This document shows, piece after piece, positions 42,723 through 44,304 of a DNA stretch of 44,304 bases. The stretch's first letter is position 1; every line of letters starts with the position of its first letter. The DNA is from Bradyrhizobium sp. ORS 375 (GTDB lineage Bacteria > Pseudomonadota > Alphaproteobacteria > Rhizobiales > Xanthobacteraceae). The notes below the pieces were generated by a model. That model was not told the origin of the DNA. It made no database searches and was given only the letters and a program-made list of their open reading frames with translations. Made by a program: the position numbers and the translations under genes. The stretch is from assembly GCF_000239775.1 (NCBI RefSeq), contig NZ_CAFI01000171.1, positions 1 through 44,304 on the forward strand, given 5' to 3'.

Positions 42723-43814
42723 TCAACTCCGACGCGGCCGCCGTGGCGGCGCCGGGGTGATGCGGATGGCCTCGCGCGTCATGCTTACCAGCGCACCAGC
42801 CAGGGTTTGTTTTAGCCTGCCGGGAGCAGACGTACCACCATCTACGATCCCCGCAAGAGTCCGGTCCAGGCGATCGAGCAGCGCTTCGGCCTTGCCGAGT
42901 TCCACCGGTCCTTCGGTTCCGACCTGGTTGATGGCGCGCATCAACAGCCGGAGCCTGATTTCCCCGGGGAGTGCGACAAAGGCGCGCGCCTTGAAGGTCA
43001 CCTCGTGATCCGACCGCGCCGGGCCTTCCCCGCCGGCGCACAGCGCGAGATAGTTTTCGGCGCCATCCGCCATCAGCTCGATGGCCGCATTGGCCCGCGC
43101 CAGGCGGCGGGCGAGCATCGCCAGCGTCCGCGCATCGCCGCCTTCGGCGGCCAGTGCCGGCATCAGCGCGCGCAGCCGCGGCCGCGTATATGCCGGATCG
43201 CGATTGGTGGGATCGTCGGCAAAGGGAATGTCGGCAGAACGCAGCGTGGCGACGAGGCGGGCCTTTGATAGCTCGAGCAGCGGGCGCGCCAGCAGCAGCC
43301 CTTCGCGCGCGCTGACCGGAGCCATCGCCGCCAGCCCGACGATGCCGCTGCCGCGCAGCAGCCGCATCAGCACGGTCTCGGCCTGGTCGTCGCGGGTGTG
43401 AGCGGTGAGAACGTGGCTGGCGCCGGCCTGCCGCGCGGCACGCGCCAGCAGGCGGTATCTGGCCAGACGCGCCGCTTCGGGAATCCCGGTTGCCGGCTTC
43501 GCATCGGTCCAGCGCACAGTCCGGTGCGGGACATCGAGCTGGCGCGCGATGTGCTTGACCATCTGCGCTTCGCGGCGGGCCTCGGATCGCAGCCCATGAT
43601 CGAGCGTGATCGCAACGAGCCGCGGCCCATTCGACCGCCCGCGGCGCCAGCGTGCCGCCAGCCAGAGCAGCGCCATCGAATCGGGGCCGCCGGACACGGC
43701 AAGCACCAGCGCGGGCGCCGCGGCGAACGGCGCGAACAGCTGTTCCGCTTCGACGGCGGTGATCGGACGGCCGTCGTCTGGTGCGTTATCCTGCGCGGTC
43801 TTGTTGGCTGCCAT
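42723..43814 (-). CDS. tilS: tRNA(Ile)-lysidine synthase
   Basis: A 363-residue N-type ATP pyrophosphatase that makes lysidine at C34 of tRNA-Ile(CAU), converting AUG to AUA decoding. The PP-loop SGGPDS is at 41-46, followed by the family segments LDHGLRSEARREAQMV, TAHTRDDQAETVLMRLLRGSG and RPLLELSKARLVATL. It lacks the large C-terminal domains of the E. coli enzyme, as in many alphaproteobacteria. ATG at 43814 has weak upstream AG content. It lies 74 bp after the cpoB stop. Confidence 0.95.
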   Translation of the reverse strand: MAANKTAQDNAPDDGRPITAVEAEQLFAPFAAAPALVLAVSGGPDSMALLWLAARWRRGRSNGPRLVAITLDHGLRSEARREAQMVKHIARQLDVPHRTVRWTDAKPATGIPEAARLARYRLLARAARQAGASHVLTAHTRDDQAETVLMRLLRGSGIVGLAAMAPVSAREGLLLARPLLELSKARLVATLRSADIPFADDPTNRDPAYTRPRLRALMPALAAEGGDARTLAMLARRLARANAAIELMADGAENYLALCAGGEGPARSDHEVTFKARAFVALPGEIRLRLLMRAINQVGTEGPVELGKAEALLDRLDRTLAGIVDGGTSAPGRLKQTLAGALVSMTREAIRITPAPPRRPRRS

Positions 43815-43888
43815 GACGGCGCAGATTAATCGTCAGACGCCGCAACACCAAACGCGAGCCTTTCGCCCGCGGCCGACGTCGCCCCGCA

Positions 43889-44304
43889 TCAGCACTTCAC
43901 GCGCTTCTGCTCCTTGTCGACGGTGGCCTTCACGCCGGCCGAGGCGCGCGGATATTTGCGCGTCACCTCACCGAACGCGGCGCACGCCGCCTCCTTCTCC
44001 TTCAAGGCAGCCAGCGACTGGCCGAGGCGCAGCAGCGCGTCAGCCGCCTTCGACGATTTGTCGTGCTTGGTCGTGACCGTCAGGAAGATCTCGGCGGCGT
44101 CGCGATATTGCTGCCGCTGATACAGGCTCTCTCCGAGCCAGTATCGCGCGTCGCCGATCATCGGGTCGTTCGGATATTTCTGGGTGAAGTTGCGCATCGT
44201 CTGCTCGGCCAGCGCATAGTCGCGGCGCTGCATGTAGCCGATGCCGAGATCGTATTCGTCGCGCGGCGTCTGCCGCGGCGGCGCGGTGTCGAGTCCGCCG
44301 GCGC
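43889..44304 (-). CDS. cpoB: Tol-Pal-associated TPR protein CpoB/YbgF (3' part)
   Basis: The 3' end of a periplasmic protein that runs off the window; 137 complete codons are visible and the 5' end is missing. The frame upstream of the internal ATG at 44233 continues with sense codons (DTAPPRQTPRDEYDLGIGY), so that ATG is not the start. Three tetratricopeptide repeats are visible (YMQRRDYALAEQTMRNF, YQRQQYRDAAEIFLTV and ALKEKEAACAAFGEV). CpoB works with Tol-Pal to coordinate outer-membrane constriction and septal peptidoglycan synthesis. The usual neighbours tilS and ftsH follow in order, supporting the call. Confidence 0.9.
   Translation of the reverse strand, partial: AGGLDTAPPRQTPRDEYDLGIGYMQRRDYALAEQTMRNFTQKYPNDPMIGDARYWLGESLYQRQQYRDAAEIFLTVTTKHDKSSKAADALLRLGQSLAALKEKEAACAAFGEVTRKYPRASAGVKATVDKEQKRVKC

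Overview
The window looks like chromosomal DNA from a Bradyrhizobium-like alphaproteobacterium (Nitrobacteraceae/Rhizobiales). The basis is high G+C, long antisense shadow frames typical of such genomes, and several families that are largely alphaproteobacterial: a DUF2312/GapR nucleoid protein, DUF1244, DUF1036, aa3-type oxidase subunit IV, a three-gene pnt operon, and rpsU with a long basic tail. No rRNA, tRNA, CRISPR array, insertion sequence or prophage was seen. Most of the window is ordinary core genome. The organism assignment is inference; no database search was possible.

Layout. 1-3.7 kb (minus): a glycerol-3-phosphate dehydrogenase-like gene followed by a polyamine-type ABC transporter (ATPase, permease and the first codons of a second permease), translationally coupled by ATGA overlaps. 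3.9-6.6 kb (minus): a membrane PAS-PAS-PAS-GGDEF-EAL protein. 6.8-7.9 kb: an L-2-hydroxyglutarate oxidase-like flavoprotein. 8.0-9.4 kb: four very small genes, two of them divergent YdcH/DUF465 proteins. 9.5-10.2 kb: a small diguanylate cyclase, divergent from purE-purK (10.3-11.9 kb). 12.1 kb: rpsU with its own terminator, then a membrane-anchored Ala/Pro/Glu-rich protein of unknown role.

13.7-20.7 kb (minus): cupin, Ca2+/H+ antiporter, NhaD-like antiporter, alpha/beta hydrolase, proton-translocating transhydrogenase (pntB, pntA2, pntA1) and the 50-residue oxidase subunit IV, a block rich in ion and proton-gradient functions. 20.8-21.5 kb: a Doc-type toxin paired with an AbrB/MazE-type antitoxin, preceded by a clear promoter with an overlapping palindromic operator. 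21.5-25.2 kb: an oligoendopeptidase F with a Lys/Ala-rich tail, divergent from a sigma-54-dependent response regulator. 25.5-29.5 kb: a periplasmic L,D-transpeptidase and a DUF882 (M15-like) peptidase, an envelope-remodelling pair.

29.6-32.7 kb: gapR, DUF1244, DUF1036 and pyruvate kinase. 32.7-36.5 kb (minus): two polytopic GT-C/GT87-like membrane proteins flanking a TetR regulator with a palindromic operator. 36.7-37.9 kb: a secreted alpha/beta hydrolase, convergent on an autotransporter (37.9-40.4 kb) with a hairpin across the junction. 40.6-44.3 kb (minus): ftsH, tilS and the 3' part of cpoB/ybgF, the usual alphaproteobacterial tol-pal/cpoB-tilS-ftsH order.

The least explained parts are the small-gene cluster at 8.0-9.4 kb with its hairpins and a possible leaderless start, the Doc/AbrB hybrid module, the possible N-terminal frameshift of the 9.5 kb diguanylate cyclase, and the TetR/GT-C/autotransporter surface region. 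I found no large unknown system that I could defend.
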